Source of the DNA: Afipia sp. Root123D2
GTDB lineage: Bacteria; Pseudomonadota; Alphaproteobacteria; Rhizobiales; Xanthobacteraceae
DNA length: 64,000 nucleotides
Assembly (NCBI RefSeq): GCF_001425835.1
Contig: NZ_LMDP01000004.1
Location: 186,001 to 250,000, forward strand
Reading direction: 5' to 3'
The notes beneath the pieces were generated by a model. It had not been told where the DNA came from. It saw only the letters and a list, made by a program, of their open reading frames with translations, and made no database searches. The position numbers were made by a program, and so were the translations under genes. Below, one piece after another: positions 20,016-28,618 of the stretch. Positions within the stretch are counted from its first letter, which is position 1. Each line of letters begins with the position of its first letter.

Positions 20016-20734
20016 TGATGCGCCTCCAGGCTCAATCCGAGCAGGCGTTCCTGCAGCGCGACATCCGTCGCCAGTTCGGCCATCGCACCGCGATGGATGA
20101 TCTTGCCGTTGTCCATCACGAACACGCTGTCGCCGACCTCCTGCGCCACGCGGAAGTTCTGCTCGACGAGGAGAATGGTCGCGCCGCGCCGCTTGATCTC
20201 GGCGAAACATTCGATCAACGCTACCACGATGGCGGGCGCGAGGCCCTTGGTCGGCTCGTCGATCAACAACAGCTTGCGCGGCTCTGCGATCGCGCGGGCG
20301 ATCGACAGCATCTGCTTCTGCCCGCCGGACAGGCCGCCGGCGCGCGACAGCCAGAACCGCTTGAGCGCCGGGAAGAAGCTGAAAATCCATTCAAGACGCG
20401 TGTCGTCGAGCGGACCTTCGCGCGCGGCGAGGATCATGTTTTCCTTCACCGTGAGATCGGAAAACACCGACATCGTTTCCGGCACATAGCCGACGCCGAG
20501 ACCAGCGATATCCGGCGTCGCCTTCTTCTCGATGCGGGTGCCGGCCAGCGTGATGGTGCCGGACGAGGGCGGCGACAGGCCCATGATGGTGCGCAGCGTG
20601 GTGGTCTTGCCGGCGCCGTTGCGGCCGAGCAGCATTGTCGTTTCGCCTTCGGGAACGGCGAGATCGACGCCATGCAGGATGTGGTAGCGTCCGATGTGGG
20701 TTTGAACGGCATCGAGCGTCAGTATGTCGGTCAT
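20012..20734 (-). CDS. livF: Branched-chain amino acid-type ABC ATPase LivF
   Basis: A 240-residue ATPase with all motifs: Walker A GRNGAGKTT, signature LSGGQKQ, Walker B LLLIDEP and H-loop LVEQNF, the Gln-containing form usual in LivF. The short C-terminus without the LivG extension marks it as LivF. It overlaps livG and livH by four bases each, so the four cytoplasmic and membrane subunits are made in step. Confidence 0.93.
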   Translation of the reverse strand: MTDILTLDAVQTHIGRYHILHGVDLAVPEGETTMLLGRNGAGKTTTLRTIMGLSPPSSGTITLAGTRIEKKATPDIAGLGVGYVPETMSVFSDLTVKENMILAAREGPLDDTRLEWIFSFFPALKRFWLSRAGGLSGGQKQMLSIARAIAEPRKLLLIDEPTKGLAPAIVVALIECFAEIKRRGATILLVEQNFRVAQEVGDSVFVMDNGKIIHRGAMAELATDVALQERLLGLSLEAHQ

Positions 20735-21498
20735 GCGGCGGTCTTTCCCGGTGCGATGCCGAGATAGGCTTCCTGCACGATCGGCGAGGCGATCACCTCG
20801 GCGGGCTTTCCGTCGGCGACCAGTTCGCCGTTATGCAGCACGATGATGCGGTCGGCGAGCGAGCGGACGACGTCCATCTTGTGCTCGACCAGCAGGATGA
20901 TCTTGCTGGTATCCTTCTTCAGTTCGGCGATCAGGTTGAGCACTACGGGGACCTCGTCGACACTCATGCCGGCGGTCGGCTCGTCGAACATGAACACTTT
21001 CGGTTCCAGTGCCATCATCAGCGCGACCTCAAGCTTGCGCTGATCGCCGTGCGACAGAACGGTGGCTGCGACGTCGCGTCGGCTGCCGAGCGCGACGCTG
21101 TCGAGAATGGCGTCGGCGCGTTCGATCAGATCGCGGCGTTTCACCCATGGCCGCAGCATATCGTAGTGCACGCCCGCCTGCGCCTGAACGGCGAGGCGGA
21201 CGTTCTCCTCGACACTGAGATTGGGAAACAGGTTGGTGAGCTGGAAGGCGCGGCCGAGACCGGCACGCGTCCGCAGCGGCGCGGACAGATGGGTGATGTC
21301 GGCGCTGTCGAGCAGGACGTTGCCTGCGCTGGGCCGCAACTGTCCGGAGATCAGATTGAAGTAGGTGGTCTTGCCGGCGCCGTTGGGCCCGACAATGGCG
21401 GTCAGCTCACCGGGGCGGAACGTGCAGCTCACCTTGCTGACGGCGACATGGCCACCGAAGCGGATGGTCAGGTCGCGGGTTTCGAGGGTGAGGGGCAT
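20731..21498 (-). CDS. livG: Branched-chain amino acid-type ABC ATPase LivG
   Basis: A 255-residue ATPase: Walker A GPNGAGKTT, Q-loop FQLTNLFPNLSV, Walker B VFMFDEPTAGMS, H-loop LVEHKM, and the LivG-type C-terminus IASPIVQEAYLG. The signature region reads LSHGDQR in place of LSGGQ, a variant seen in LivG proteins. It is the first gene after the 245-bp repeat-bearing gap that separates it from its binding-protein gene. Confidence 0.92.
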   Translation of the reverse strand: MPLTLETRDLTIRFGGHVAVSKVSCTFRPGELTAIVGPNGAGKTTYFNLISGQLRPSAGNVLLDSADITHLSAPLRTRAGLGRAFQLTNLFPNLSVEENVRLAVQAQAGVHYDMLRPWVKRRDLIERADAILDSVALGSRRDVAATVLSHGDQRKLEVALMMALEPKVFMFDEPTAGMSVDEVPVVLNLIAELKKDTSKIILLVEHKMDVVRSLADRIIVLHNGELVADGKPAEVIASPIVQEAYLGIAPGKTAA

Positions 21499-21548
21499 GG
21501 GATTTTCACAAGGTGAGTTCGTAGGTCAGGGCTGAACAATTTCGGATG

Positions 21549-21721
21549 GTCGTCCCGGCGGAGGCCGGGACACATACTCCCTGAGTACGGGGTTTTATCG
21601 TGGCCTTAACAGCATCCTGTGGTGATGGGTCCCGGCCTTCGCTGGGACGACGTGGAGTTTGTGCAGGCTGTATCCCGGATCAGCGCTGCGGCAAGAAGGA
21701 TGCCGCATCGCGTCCGGGACA
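21549..21721. repeat. Cluster of REP-like palindromes between livK and livG
   Basis: Inverted copies of one unit lie at 21550-21573 (GTCGTCCCGG..GGCCGGGAC) and 21626-21651 (GTCCCGGCC..GGGACGAC). A second unit with ends TATCCCGG and CCGGGACA spans 21671-21721. Such units are scattered through Bradyrhizobiaceae genomes. Here they sit inside an importer operon, between the binding-protein gene and the rest, where they could act as transcript-stabilising or attenuating hairpins. No gene is seen in this gap. Confidence 0.7.
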
Positions 21722-21743
21722 GGTACTCGGTTGTTGCGGTGGC

Positions 21744-22925
21744 TTACCGCTTGTTCTTGATCGGGATGGCCATGTCCTCGATCTTCAACTCGCGCACTGG
21801 CTCGTTGACCGCCCACGGCAGGTTGGGATCGACCTTGACCTTGAAGTGATACATGCTTTGCAGCGCCTGATGGTCTTCCTTGCGGAAGATCATCTTGCCC
21901 TTCGGCGTATCGAACTCCATGCCTTCCATGGCGGCGATCAGCTTCTCGGTGTCGGTGGATTTCGCCTTCTGCACGGCGGTCACCGCCGCCATCGCGGCCG
22001 CGAAGCCGCCGGCGGTGAAGAAGTCCGGCGGTGACTTGAAGCGCTTCTCGTGCTCGCTCACCAGCCAGTCGTTCACCGGGTTCTTCGGGATGCCGTAGTA
22101 ATAATAAGTTGCGCCTTCCATGCCCGGCAGCCGCTTATAGGCGGCGAGGGCGGGGAGGATGTTGCCGCCGGTGGACAGTTCGATGCCATAGCGCTTCGGG
22201 TCCATGTCCTGCAGCTTGGTCAGCGGATCGCCGCCGCCCGCCCAGATCACCCAGATGATCTTGCGGCCCGGCTTGTCCTTCAGCGCGTCGAACAGGCGCT
22301 GCCCAGCGGCGGTGAAATCGGTGGTCGCCGGCGGCACATATTCTTCGGTTGCGAGAGTCGCTCCGGTTTTCGCCAGTGCGTCCTTGAACGCGCCGACACC
22401 GTCCCGGCCGAAGGCGTTGTCCTGGCCCAGCGTGGCGATGGTCACGCCCTTCTGGCCGATGGCGACCGCATTGGAGATTGCGTCCTGCGACGAGTTGCGG
22501 CTGGTGCGGAAGATGTACCGATTCCACTTCTCACCGGTGATGGCGTCGGCCACCGCCGGTTCGACGATCAGGATTTTCTTGTTTTCCTCGGCGATCGGCA
22601 GCATGGCCAGTGCGGCGCCGGATGCGGTGGTGCCGATGGCGATGTCAACCTTGTCGTCCTGATAGGCTTCCGCCAGCGCGGCTTTCGCGAGGTCCGGCTT
22701 GCCCTGATCGTCCTTGGTGATGATCACGATCTTGCGGCCGTCGACCGTCATCGTATTCTTGGTGGCGTATTCCAGCCCCATCCGCAGGCCGGTTTCGGTC
22801 TGCTTGGCATAGGCCTCGAGCGGGCCGGTCTTGCCATAAATGAGAGCAATTTTGAGATCGTCGGCATGCGCGGCGGATGCTGCCAGCGCGAGCGTGACTG
22901 CCGCGAGAATTACATGTTTACGCAT
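21744..22925 (-). CDS. Branched-chain amino acid-type periplasmic binding protein
   Basis: A 393-residue type I periplasmic binding protein (Peripla_BP_6). The signal peptide MRKHVILAAVTLALAASAAHADD predicts cleavage after AHA. Family stretches are KIALIYGKTGPLEAYAKQTETGLRMGLEYATK, DKVDIAIGTTASGAALAM and TLGQDNAFGRDGVGAFKDAL. AGGAGGA precedes ATG 22925; the open frame upstream has no ribosome site and is rejected. It is the first gene of the livKGFHM operon. The related group includes proteins that bind aromatic or short-chain acids, so the ligand need not be a branched-chain amino acid. Confidence 0.92.
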   Translation of the reverse strand: MRKHVILAAVTLALAASAAHADDLKIALIYGKTGPLEAYAKQTETGLRMGLEYATKNTMTVDGRKIVIITKDDQGKPDLAKAALAEAYQDDKVDIAIGTTASGAALAMLPIAEENKKILIVEPAVADAITGEKWNRYIFRTSRNSSQDAISNAVAIGQKGVTIATLGQDNAFGRDGVGAFKDALAKTGATLATEEYVPPATTDFTAAGQRLFDALKDKPGRKIIWVIWAGGGDPLTKLQDMDPKRYGIELSTGGNILPALAAYKRLPGMEGATYYYYGIPKNPVNDWLVSEHEKRFKSPPDFFTAGGFAAAMAAVTAVQKAKSTDTEKLIAAMEGMEFDTPKGKMIFRKEDHQALQSMYHFKVKVDPNLPWAVNEPVRELKIEDMAIPIKNKR

Positions 22926-23036
22926 CGAGTCCTCCTCTAGATCACTTCGGACCTTACATAGGGCCGCAAAAAATACCAATTGTTTCGCGGACGATTCACG
23001 GGATGATGAAAGACGGAAAACGAGGCTGTAAATTTT

Positions 23037-23897
23037 ATGACAAAGCAAACAGGCGGCATGACGCAGCGTCCATTTGGGATGACCCAACGTCCGGTTCCAG
23101 TGATCGGTCAAGGCACCTGGTATATCGACCACGGTGATCGTGCGGCGGCGGTCGCGGCGCTCCGCAAGGGAATCGATCTCGGGATGACTCATATCGACAC
23201 TGCCGAGATGTATGGTGATGCCGAGCTGGTGGTCGCCGATGCTGTCGACAGCCGGCGCGATCAAACCTTTATCGTGTCGAAGGTGTTACCGAGCAATGCC
23301 TCGCGGCGCGGCACGATCACGGCGTGCGAACGGTCGCTAAAGCGGTTGCGCACCGACCGGCTCGATTGCTACCTGCTGCACTGGCGTGGGCAATATTCGC
23401 TGACGGAAACGGTCGCGGCGTTCGAGGAGCTTGTGACGGCAGGAAAAATCCTGTCATGGGGCGTCAGCAACTTCGACGCGGACGATCTCGACGAATTGCT
23501 TGGCGTGGCGGGAGCGGGGCGCATCGCCTGCAATCAGGTGCTCTATCATCTGCAGGAGCGTGCCATCGAGCATTCGGTGATCCCGTGGTGCGAGGCGCAT
23601 GGCGTTGCTGTCGTTGCGTACTCGCCGTTCGGTCACAATGAGTTTCCGCAGCCCGGCAGTGCGGGTGGTCGGGTGCTGGAGACGATTGCGAGAGCGCACG
23701 GCGCAACGCCGCGTCAGGTGGCTCTGGCTTTTCTGACACGGCGCGCATCGGTGTTCGCGATCCCGAAGGCGTCGTCAGCCGGTCATGCGGCGGATAATGC
23801 GGCGGCGGGCCATCTCACGCTGACGAAAGACGACATCGCGGCGCTCGAGAAGGCGTTTCCGCGCGGTAAGGAGCCGCGCAGCCTGCCGATGCTTTGA
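23037..23897 (+). CDS. Aldo/keto reductase
   Basis: A 286-residue NADPH-dependent aldo/keto reductase. The catalytic tetrad is present: Asp and Tyr in HIDTAEMYG, Lys in FIVSKVLP, His in YLLHWRG. The C-terminal cofactor segment FAIPKASS is typical. It resembles the YvgN/2,5-diketogluconate reductase group. The N-terminus contains a 21-bp tandem repeat (MTQRPFG-MTQRPVP, from 23058 and 23079), and each unit begins with ATG. The true start could therefore be 23037, 23058 or 23079; none has a well-placed ribosome site. It is divergent from livK and convergent with dctM. Confidence 0.88.
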   Translation: MTKQTGGMTQRPFGMTQRPVPVIGQGTWYIDHGDRAAAVAALRKGIDLGMTHIDTAEMYGDAELVVADAVDSRRDQTFIVSKVLPSNASRRGTITACERSLKRLRTDRLDCYLLHWRGQYSLTETVAAFEELVTAGKILSWGVSNFDADDLDELLGVAGAGRIACNQVLYHLQERAIEHSVIPWCEAHGVAVVAYSPFGHNEFPQPGSAGGRVLETIARAHGATPRQVALAFLTRRASVFAIPKASSAGHAADNAAAGHLTLTKDDIAALEKAFPRGKEPRSLPML

Positions 23898-23911
23898 TGG
23901 CAGGCATCGCG

Positions 23912-25192
23912 CTATTTGATTACGCCGAACACGCGGGGCAGCCACAGTGTCAGTTCGGGGATCATGGTGATCGCGATCAGTGACGCCAGCAGCGGCAGCA
24001 GCCACGGCACAATCGCCATGGTGGTGCGCTCAATCGAGAGTTTGGCGATCCGCGACAAGACGAACAGCACCATGCCGAGCGGCGGGTGCAGCAGCCCGAT
24101 CATCAGGTTCAGCGTCATCATCACCCCGAAATGCACCGGGTCGATGCCGACCTTGGCGATGACCGGCATCAGCACCGGAACGAGAATGCTGATCGCGGCG
24201 ATCGGCTCGAGGAAACACCCGACGATCAGCAGCAGCACGTTGATCAGGAGCAGAATGATGTAACGGTTGTCGGTGAGGCTGAGCAGCGCCTCGGCGCCGG
24301 CTTCCGTCAGCCGTGTCGTGGTCAGAACCCAGCCGAACAACGATGCCGCGGCGACGATCAGTAGAACGCCAGCGGTGGTCTCGATGGTGTCCATCGTGAC
24401 CTTGTAAAACTGCTTGAGGGACAGCGACCGGTAGAGAAATACGCCGAGGATCAGCGCCCACGTGCAGGCCGCGACCGCAGCTTCAGTGGGCGTGAACCAG
24501 CCGAAGGTCATGCCGCCGACGATCAGGGTCGGTGTCAGCAGCGCCGGCAGCGCTGCAATGAATGTGCGTCCGAGCACGCCCCATTTGAAAGCCTGGTCGG
24601 AGCCCATATTGTATTTGCGCGCGCAATAGTAAACGTAGCTCATCATGAAGATCGTCATGACGAGGCCGGGGATGCAGCCGCCGAGGAACAACGCGCCGAT
24701 CGAGACGTTCGCCATCATGCCGTAGATGACGAAGGGGAGCGACGGCGGGATGATCGGTCCGAGCGTCGCCGAAGCCGCCGTGACGCCGACGGAGAACTCG
24801 ATGTCGTAGCCGTGGTCCTGCATCGCCTTGATCTCGATGGTGCCGAGACCGGCGGCATCGGCAATCGCGGTGCCGGACATGCCTGCGAAGATTACCGAGC
24901 CGAAAATGTTCACCTGAGCGAGGCCGCCGCGCATCCAGCCGCAGGTCGCAACCGCGAAATCGTAGATGCGGTTGGTGATCCCGGCAGAGTTCATCAGGTT
25001 GCCGGCGAGAATGAAAAACGGCACTGCCAGCAGCGGAAAGCTGTCGATGCCGCCGGCCATGCGATGAAGGATGACGAAATCGGGAATGTTCGCAATGAAG
25101 TGGGTGTAGAGCAGGGCCGAGCCTGCCAGTGCGATGAAGACGGGAATGCCTGCCAGCAGCACGAGGAAGAAAATGAAAACGACGATGGCCAT
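23912..25192 (-). CDS. dctM: TRAP transporter large permease DctM
   Basis: A 426-residue membrane protein with about twelve helices. It is the ion-coupled translocation subunit of a tripartite TRAP importer. Typical segments are FPLLAVPFFILAGNLMN, FGSVIFAGMSGTAIADAAGLGTIEIKAM and LGPIIPPSLPFVIYG. It lies 15 bp after dctQ in the order dctP-dctQ-dctM on the minus strand. The neighbouring FadR-type regulator and uronate-dehydrogenase-like enzyme suggest a sugar acid as substrate. Confidence 0.94.
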   Translation of the reverse strand: MAIVVFIFFLVLLAGIPVFIALAGSALLYTHFIANIPDFVILHRMAGGIDSFPLLAVPFFILAGNLMNSAGITNRIYDFAVATCGWMRGGLAQVNIFGSVIFAGMSGTAIADAAGLGTIEIKAMQDHGYDIEFSVGVTAASATLGPIIPPSLPFVIYGMMANVSIGALFLGGCIPGLVMTIFMMSYVYYCARKYNMGSDQAFKWGVLGRTFIAALPALLTPTLIVGGMTFGWFTPTEAAVAACTWALILGVFLYRSLSLKQFYKVTMDTIETTAGVLLIVAAASLFGWVLTTTRLTEAGAEALLSLTDNRYIILLLINVLLLIVGCFLEPIAAISILVPVLMPVIAKVGIDPVHFGVMMTLNLMIGLLHPPLGMVLFVLSRIAKLSIERTTMAIVPWLLPLLASLIAITMIPELTLWLPRVFGVIK

Positions 25193-25207
25193 CGATCTGC
25201 TCTTTTC

Positions 25208-25783
25208 TCAATCCGCGTGAATCTGTTCGATCATGTCATGTGGCTTGCGCCAGCCTTGCCGTCCGTTGCCCCACACCGTCACCGCTTCCCGAATGAACAT
25301 CAGGAAGCAGCCGACAGCCACGCCGCCGTAGACATAGCTCATGGGAAGATCGAATACGGTCATGCGCTGGTCATGCATCCGTTCGACGATCGGGATTGAG
25401 AACCAGCACAGCAGGCCGAGAAAGCCGAGGGTGACGAAATCGACCAGCGCGAGGAGGGCAGACCGCAATGGTCCCGGCTTCATCAGGTTCGACAGCAATT
25501 CGACCGCGATATGACTTTTCTTTCGCGTCACGACTGCGCCGCCGATGAATGTCAGCCACATCAGTCCGTAGCGGGCGATTTCCTCGGTCCAGGCCAGGCT
25601 GTCGTTGAGGATGTAGCGGGTAAAAAACTGCAGGAACACGATCAGCGCCAGAGCCCAGAACAGGACAAAAGCGAGCCAGTCTTCCGGATGATACTCGATC
25701 GTGACGTCTTCATCCTGCGCGACGATCAGATGAACATCGTCAGTCGCTGCGTCTGGCACAGCCGGTTTATGAGATGTGGTCAT
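25208..25783 (-). CDS. dctQ: TRAP transporter small permease DctQ
   Basis: A 191-residue small membrane subunit with four hydrophobic segments. The family motif is visible as RYILNDSLAWTEEIARYGLMWLTFIGGA. It bridges binding protein and large permease. ATG 25783 is chosen because the protein begins normally there; the open frame upstream crosses an intercistronic hairpin. The N-terminal acidic tail (DDVHLIVAQDEDVTIEYHPED) is longer than in many DctQ proteins. Confidence 0.92.
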   Translation of the reverse strand: MTTSHKPAVPDAATDDVHLIVAQDEDVTIEYHPEDWLAFVLFWALALIVFLQFFTRYILNDSLAWTEEIARYGLMWLTFIGGAVVTRKKSHIAVELLSNLMKPGPLRSALLALVDFVTLGFLGLLCWFSIPIVERMHDQRMTVFDLPMSYVYGGVAVGCFLMFIREAVTVWGNGRQGWRKPHDMIEQIHAD

Positions 25784-25833
25784 ACGAGCCCCCGAACCGT
25801 CCGATCGCGAAGCCGCGATCCGGTCATCGCAAA

Positions 25834-25863
25834 CGGCGCGGCGGCGCGGACGTCGCCGCGCCG
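25834..25863 (-). repeat. Intercistronic hairpin between dctP and dctQ
   Basis: CGGCGCGGCG (25834-25843) pairs over ten bases with CGCCGCGCCG (25854-25863), leaving a ten-base loop. There is no T-run, so it is more likely an mRNA-stabilising or processing hairpin than a full terminator. Such structures after a binding-protein gene often raise its yield relative to the permease genes. Confidence 0.55.
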
Positions 25864-25872
25864 CCAGATAGC

Positions 25873-26859
25873 CTAGAGCGCCTGCAAGGCGTCGTATTCG
25901 GCCTTCGACCATCCGGCTCCGGCGGCCGGGTCGTTGTGCAGCGGGATCGCCGCCTTGCGGAAGGCCTCACGGTCGGGGACGATCACGGTCTTGCCGAGCT
26001 TCTTGAACTCGTCGGCCAGTGTCAGCTCCGACGCATGGATCGTCTCGGATGTTTTCGACGCGGCTTCTTTCAGCACATCCTCGAAGATCTTGCGTTCATC
26101 CGGCGTCAGCTTGGCCCAGACGTGATTCCCGACCACGGTGACCAGCGATTCCGTGATGTGGCCGGTCAGGATGATATGACTCTGCACTTCGTAGAATTTC
26201 TTGGCCATGATCGTCGGCAGCGGGTTTTCCTGACCGTCGACCGTTCCCTGCTGAAGCGCGAGATAGACTTCGGCGAAGGCGATCGGGGTCGCGTTGGCAC
26301 CGACCGATTTGGTGAACATCAAAAACAGCGGTGCCGGGGGCACGCGCAGTTTCATGCCCTTCATGTCTTCCGGCTTGTTGATTGGCTTGTTGGCGGTGAC
26401 GTGGCGCTGGCCGTAGTAATTCAGGGCAACGATCTTGTGCTTGGTCTTGTCCTCGTAGCCCTTGGCGATGTCGCTGAAAAGCTTGCTATCGCGATAGGCC
26501 TTCCAGTGGTTGTAGTCGCGCAGGATGAACGGCGCGTTGGTGATCGCCAGCGGCTTGTGTATCGAGCCGGCGAAGGCGACGCCGGTATAGATCATGTCGA
26601 GCGTGCCGAGACCGAGGCCTTCATTGATCTGGTTTTCGTTGCCGAGCTGCGAGGCCGGGAAAACTTGTATCTCGTACTTGCCGTTGGTGCGTTTCTTGAT
26701 TTCATCCGCCGCCCAGAGGGCGTTTACATGATAAGGCTCCGCCACCTCATAGACGTGCGCCCATTTCAGTTTGGTTTGGGCGGAGGCGGGCGCGACGATA
26801 ACGGCACTTGCCGCGACAAGCGTCGCGGCGATACAAAGACTGCGTATCCAGTTGGACAT
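25873..26859 (-). CDS. dctP: TRAP transporter periplasmic binding protein DctP
   Basis: A 328-residue DctP-family solute receptor with signal peptide MSNWIRSLCIAATLVAASAVIVAPASAQ. Family landmarks are KWAHVYEVAEPYHVNALWAADEIKKRTNGKYEIQVFPASQLG and the ligand-binding block PEDMKGMKLRVPPAP, with the conserved Arg that binds the solute carboxylate. GGGAGGATCCC precedes ATG 26859. It is the first gene of the dctPQM operon and is divergent from the FadR-type regulator, with a palindromic operator between them. Confidence 0.94.
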   Translation of the reverse strand: MSNWIRSLCIAATLVAASAVIVAPASAQTKLKWAHVYEVAEPYHVNALWAADEIKKRTNGKYEIQVFPASQLGNENQINEGLGLGTLDMIYTGVAFAGSIHKPLAITNAPFILRDYNHWKAYRDSKLFSDIAKGYEDKTKHKIVALNYYGQRHVTANKPINKPEDMKGMKLRVPPAPLFLMFTKSVGANATPIAFAEVYLALQQGTVDGQENPLPTIMAKKFYEVQSHIILTGHITESLVTVVGNHVWAKLTPDERKIFEDVLKEAASKTSETIHASELTLADEFKKLGKTVIVPDREAFRKAAIPLHNDPAAGAGWSKAEYDALQAL

Positions 26860-26961
26860 GGGATCCTCCCGCAAAGCTGTTTATCCGGAGCCTCATTGGT
26901 CGGGCCCGTTGCCCCGCGATCGGAACGGGGTTGCTTCCCGTATCGATGCAGTGTTAGCAAA

Positions 26962-26982
26962 TTTGTACGATGACCGTACAAA
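26962..26982. promoter_or_regulatory. Perfect 8-5-8 palindrome, probable operator of the FadR-type regulator
   Basis: TTTGTACG (26962-26969) and CGTACAAA (26975-26982) form perfect 8-bp arms around ATGAC. The core TTGTACG..CGTACAA fits the GT/AC half-site form of FadR-subfamily GntR operators. It lies between the divergent dctP and regulator start codons, 22 bp before the regulator ATG, so binding could block both genes. Confidence 0.75.
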
Positions 26983-27004
26983 ACAGGTCAAGGTGATTAG
27001 CGCC

Positions 27005-27757
27005 ATGAAGACGTCCTCCGCTTCGCGGCCGAGATTGTTGCGCCCACTCAGCCCGGTCCGCCGCCGGACCGAGGAAGTGGTCGAGCGCATTGCAGCGCAA
27101 ATCCAAGCTGGCCGATTGCCGGTCGGCGCCAAATTGCCGACCGAGCAGGAAATGATGGCGGCGATGGGCGTCAGCCGCACCGTGGTCCGCGAGGCAATTT
27201 CCGCCCTGCGCGCGCGTGGATTGGTCATGACCCGGCAAGGAGCGGGGGCTTTCGTCAGCGCCGACAGCGATACGCGGCCATACATGATCAATCCGGAGGG
27301 ATTGGGCTCTCTCAGCAGCGTGGTCGAAGTTCTGGAATTGCGCACTGCGGTCGAGATCGAGGCCGCGGCGATCGCCAGCGAGCGGGCGACCGCGACGCAG
27401 ATCAGGGCCATCGCCAAGGCGTTGTCGGTGTTCAGCCGCGCTATTTCGCGTGGAGATCGCGCTGTGAAGGAGGATTTCGATTTCCACCTGTCGATCGCAG
27501 TTGCGACCGGCAATCCAAGATTTACCGGCTTTCTCGATTTTCTCGGCGGCCTCATTATTCCGCGCCAGAGTATCTGGACGTTCGAGGGCAAGCCGGAACA
27601 GCTGCAAATCTATCTGAAACAGGTCGAAACCGAGCATGAGGCCGTTCTCGAGGCGATCCGCGCGCGCACGCCGGACAAGGCGCGTGAGGTAATGCGGTTT
27701 CATCTGGTCAGCGGGCAGGAGCGATACCGTCAGCTGGTTGAAGCCGAGGCAGGCTAG
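27005..27757 (+). CDS. GntR family regulator, FadR/FCD subfamily
   Basis: A 250-residue regulator with an N-terminal winged helix (RTEEVVERIAAQIQAGRLPVGAKLPTEQEMMAAMGVSRTVVREAISALRARGLV, then RQGAGAFV) and an all-helical FCD ligand domain with the metal-binding pattern (FDFHLSIAVATGNPRF, then TEHEAVLEAI and MRFHL). Such regulators of sugar-acid genes (UxuR/ExuR-like) respond to uronates or their keto derivatives. ATG 27005 has AAGGTGA upstream. It is divergent from dctPQM and followed 35 bp later by the uronate-dehydrogenase-like gene. Confidence 0.92.
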   Translation: MKTSSASRPRLLRPLSPVRRRTEEVVERIAAQIQAGRLPVGAKLPTEQEMMAAMGVSRTVVREAISALRARGLVMTRQGAGAFVSADSDTRPYMINPEGLGSLSSVVEVLELRTAVEIEAAAIASERATATQIRAIAKALSVFSRAISRGDRAVKEDFDFHLSIAVATGNPRFTGFLDFLGGLIIPRQSIWTFEGKPEQLQIYLKQVETEHEAVLEAIRARTPDKAREVMRFHLVSGQERYRQLVEAEAG

Positions 27758-27792
27758 GCGCGCACCCTTCGGTCATCGCGCAGGGTAATGAC

Positions 27793-28608
27793 ATGCGGAA
27801 AGTTCTTCTGACGGGCGCAAGCGGCGGCATCGGGACGCGTCTGCGCAAGCTGTTGCGGCCGCTCTATCCCGAACTGATCCTCAGTGATCTCATGATACCC
27901 GCCGATCTTCTGCCCGGCGAAACGTTCGTCCCTGCCGATCTGGCGGATTTCGGCGCAGTCCGCCGCGCAGTCGAAGGTGTCGAGGGTATCATCCATCTCG
28001 GCGGTCATTCGGTGGAAGGGCCGTGGGACACCATCCTGAATGCCAACATCATCGGCACTTATCATCTGTTCGAGGCCGCCCATCAGGCCGGTGTGAAGCG
28101 CGCGGTGTTCGCATCGTCGAACCATGCCGTGGGATTCTATCCGCGCGCAGAGACGATTGGCGTGAATGAAATGGTGCGGCCGGACTCGCGCTACGGCGTC
28201 AGCAAGGCGTTCGGCGAGGCGCTGGCCGCGTTCTATGCTTTCAAGCACGGCATCGGATCGTTCTGCATCCGCATCGGCAATATGGACGATCGTCCGGTCG
28301 ACCAGCGGCGGCTGTCGATCTGGCTCAGCCCTGACGATCTGGTCGCCCTTATCCGCATCGGGCTGGAGATGCCGGGCCTTGTTCATGAGATCGTCTACGG
28401 CATGTCGGACAATGAACGGGCGTGGTGGAACAACGAGCGTGCGCACGAGCTCGGCTACCGGCCACGGGATCGCGCGGAAGATCATGCTGCTGAAGCACTG
28501 GCCGCGCAGGCGAAGCTGCCGCCCGATCCGGTCGGCGACATCTTTCAGGGCGGGGCATTTTGCTCGGCTGAATTCTCAGGCTTGCTGGAGCAGATCAAAA
28601 AGGCGTAG
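27793..28608 (+). CDS. NAD-dependent epimerase/dehydratase family, uronate dehydrogenase-like
   Basis: A 271-residue extended SDR. The NAD-binding motif is TGASGGIG, and the catalytic Tyr-Lys pair is in RYGVSKAFGE. The wording IIHLGGHSVEGPWDTILNANIIGTY, FASSNHAVGFYPR and RIGNM closely follows the uronate dehydrogenase of Agrobacterium, which oxidises galacturonate or glucuronate to aldaric acid lactones. The substrate-specific residues cannot be checked by eye. Co-location with a FadR regulator and a TRAP importer supports a sugar-acid role. It converges with the FAH-family gene, 10 bp apart. Confidence 0.82.
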   Translation: MRKVLLTGASGGIGTRLRKLLRPLYPELILSDLMIPADLLPGETFVPADLADFGAVRRAVEGVEGIIHLGGHSVEGPWDTILNANIIGTYHLFEAAHQAGVKRAVFASSNHAVGFYPRAETIGVNEMVRPDSRYGVSKAFGEALAAFYAFKHGIGSFCIRIGNMDDRPVDQRRLSIWLSPDDLVALIRIGLEMPGLVHEIVYGMSDNERAWWNNERAHELGYRPRDRAEDHAAEALAAQAKLPPDPVGDIFQGGAFCSAEFSGLLEQIKKA

Positions 28609-28618
28609 CGCGGCGCGT

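Noticed and set aside
22926-23264. N-terminal extension of the 21744-22925 binding protein
   Set aside because: Runs through the divergent promoter region and the reductase gene; the strong AGGAGGA and signal peptide fix the start at 22925.
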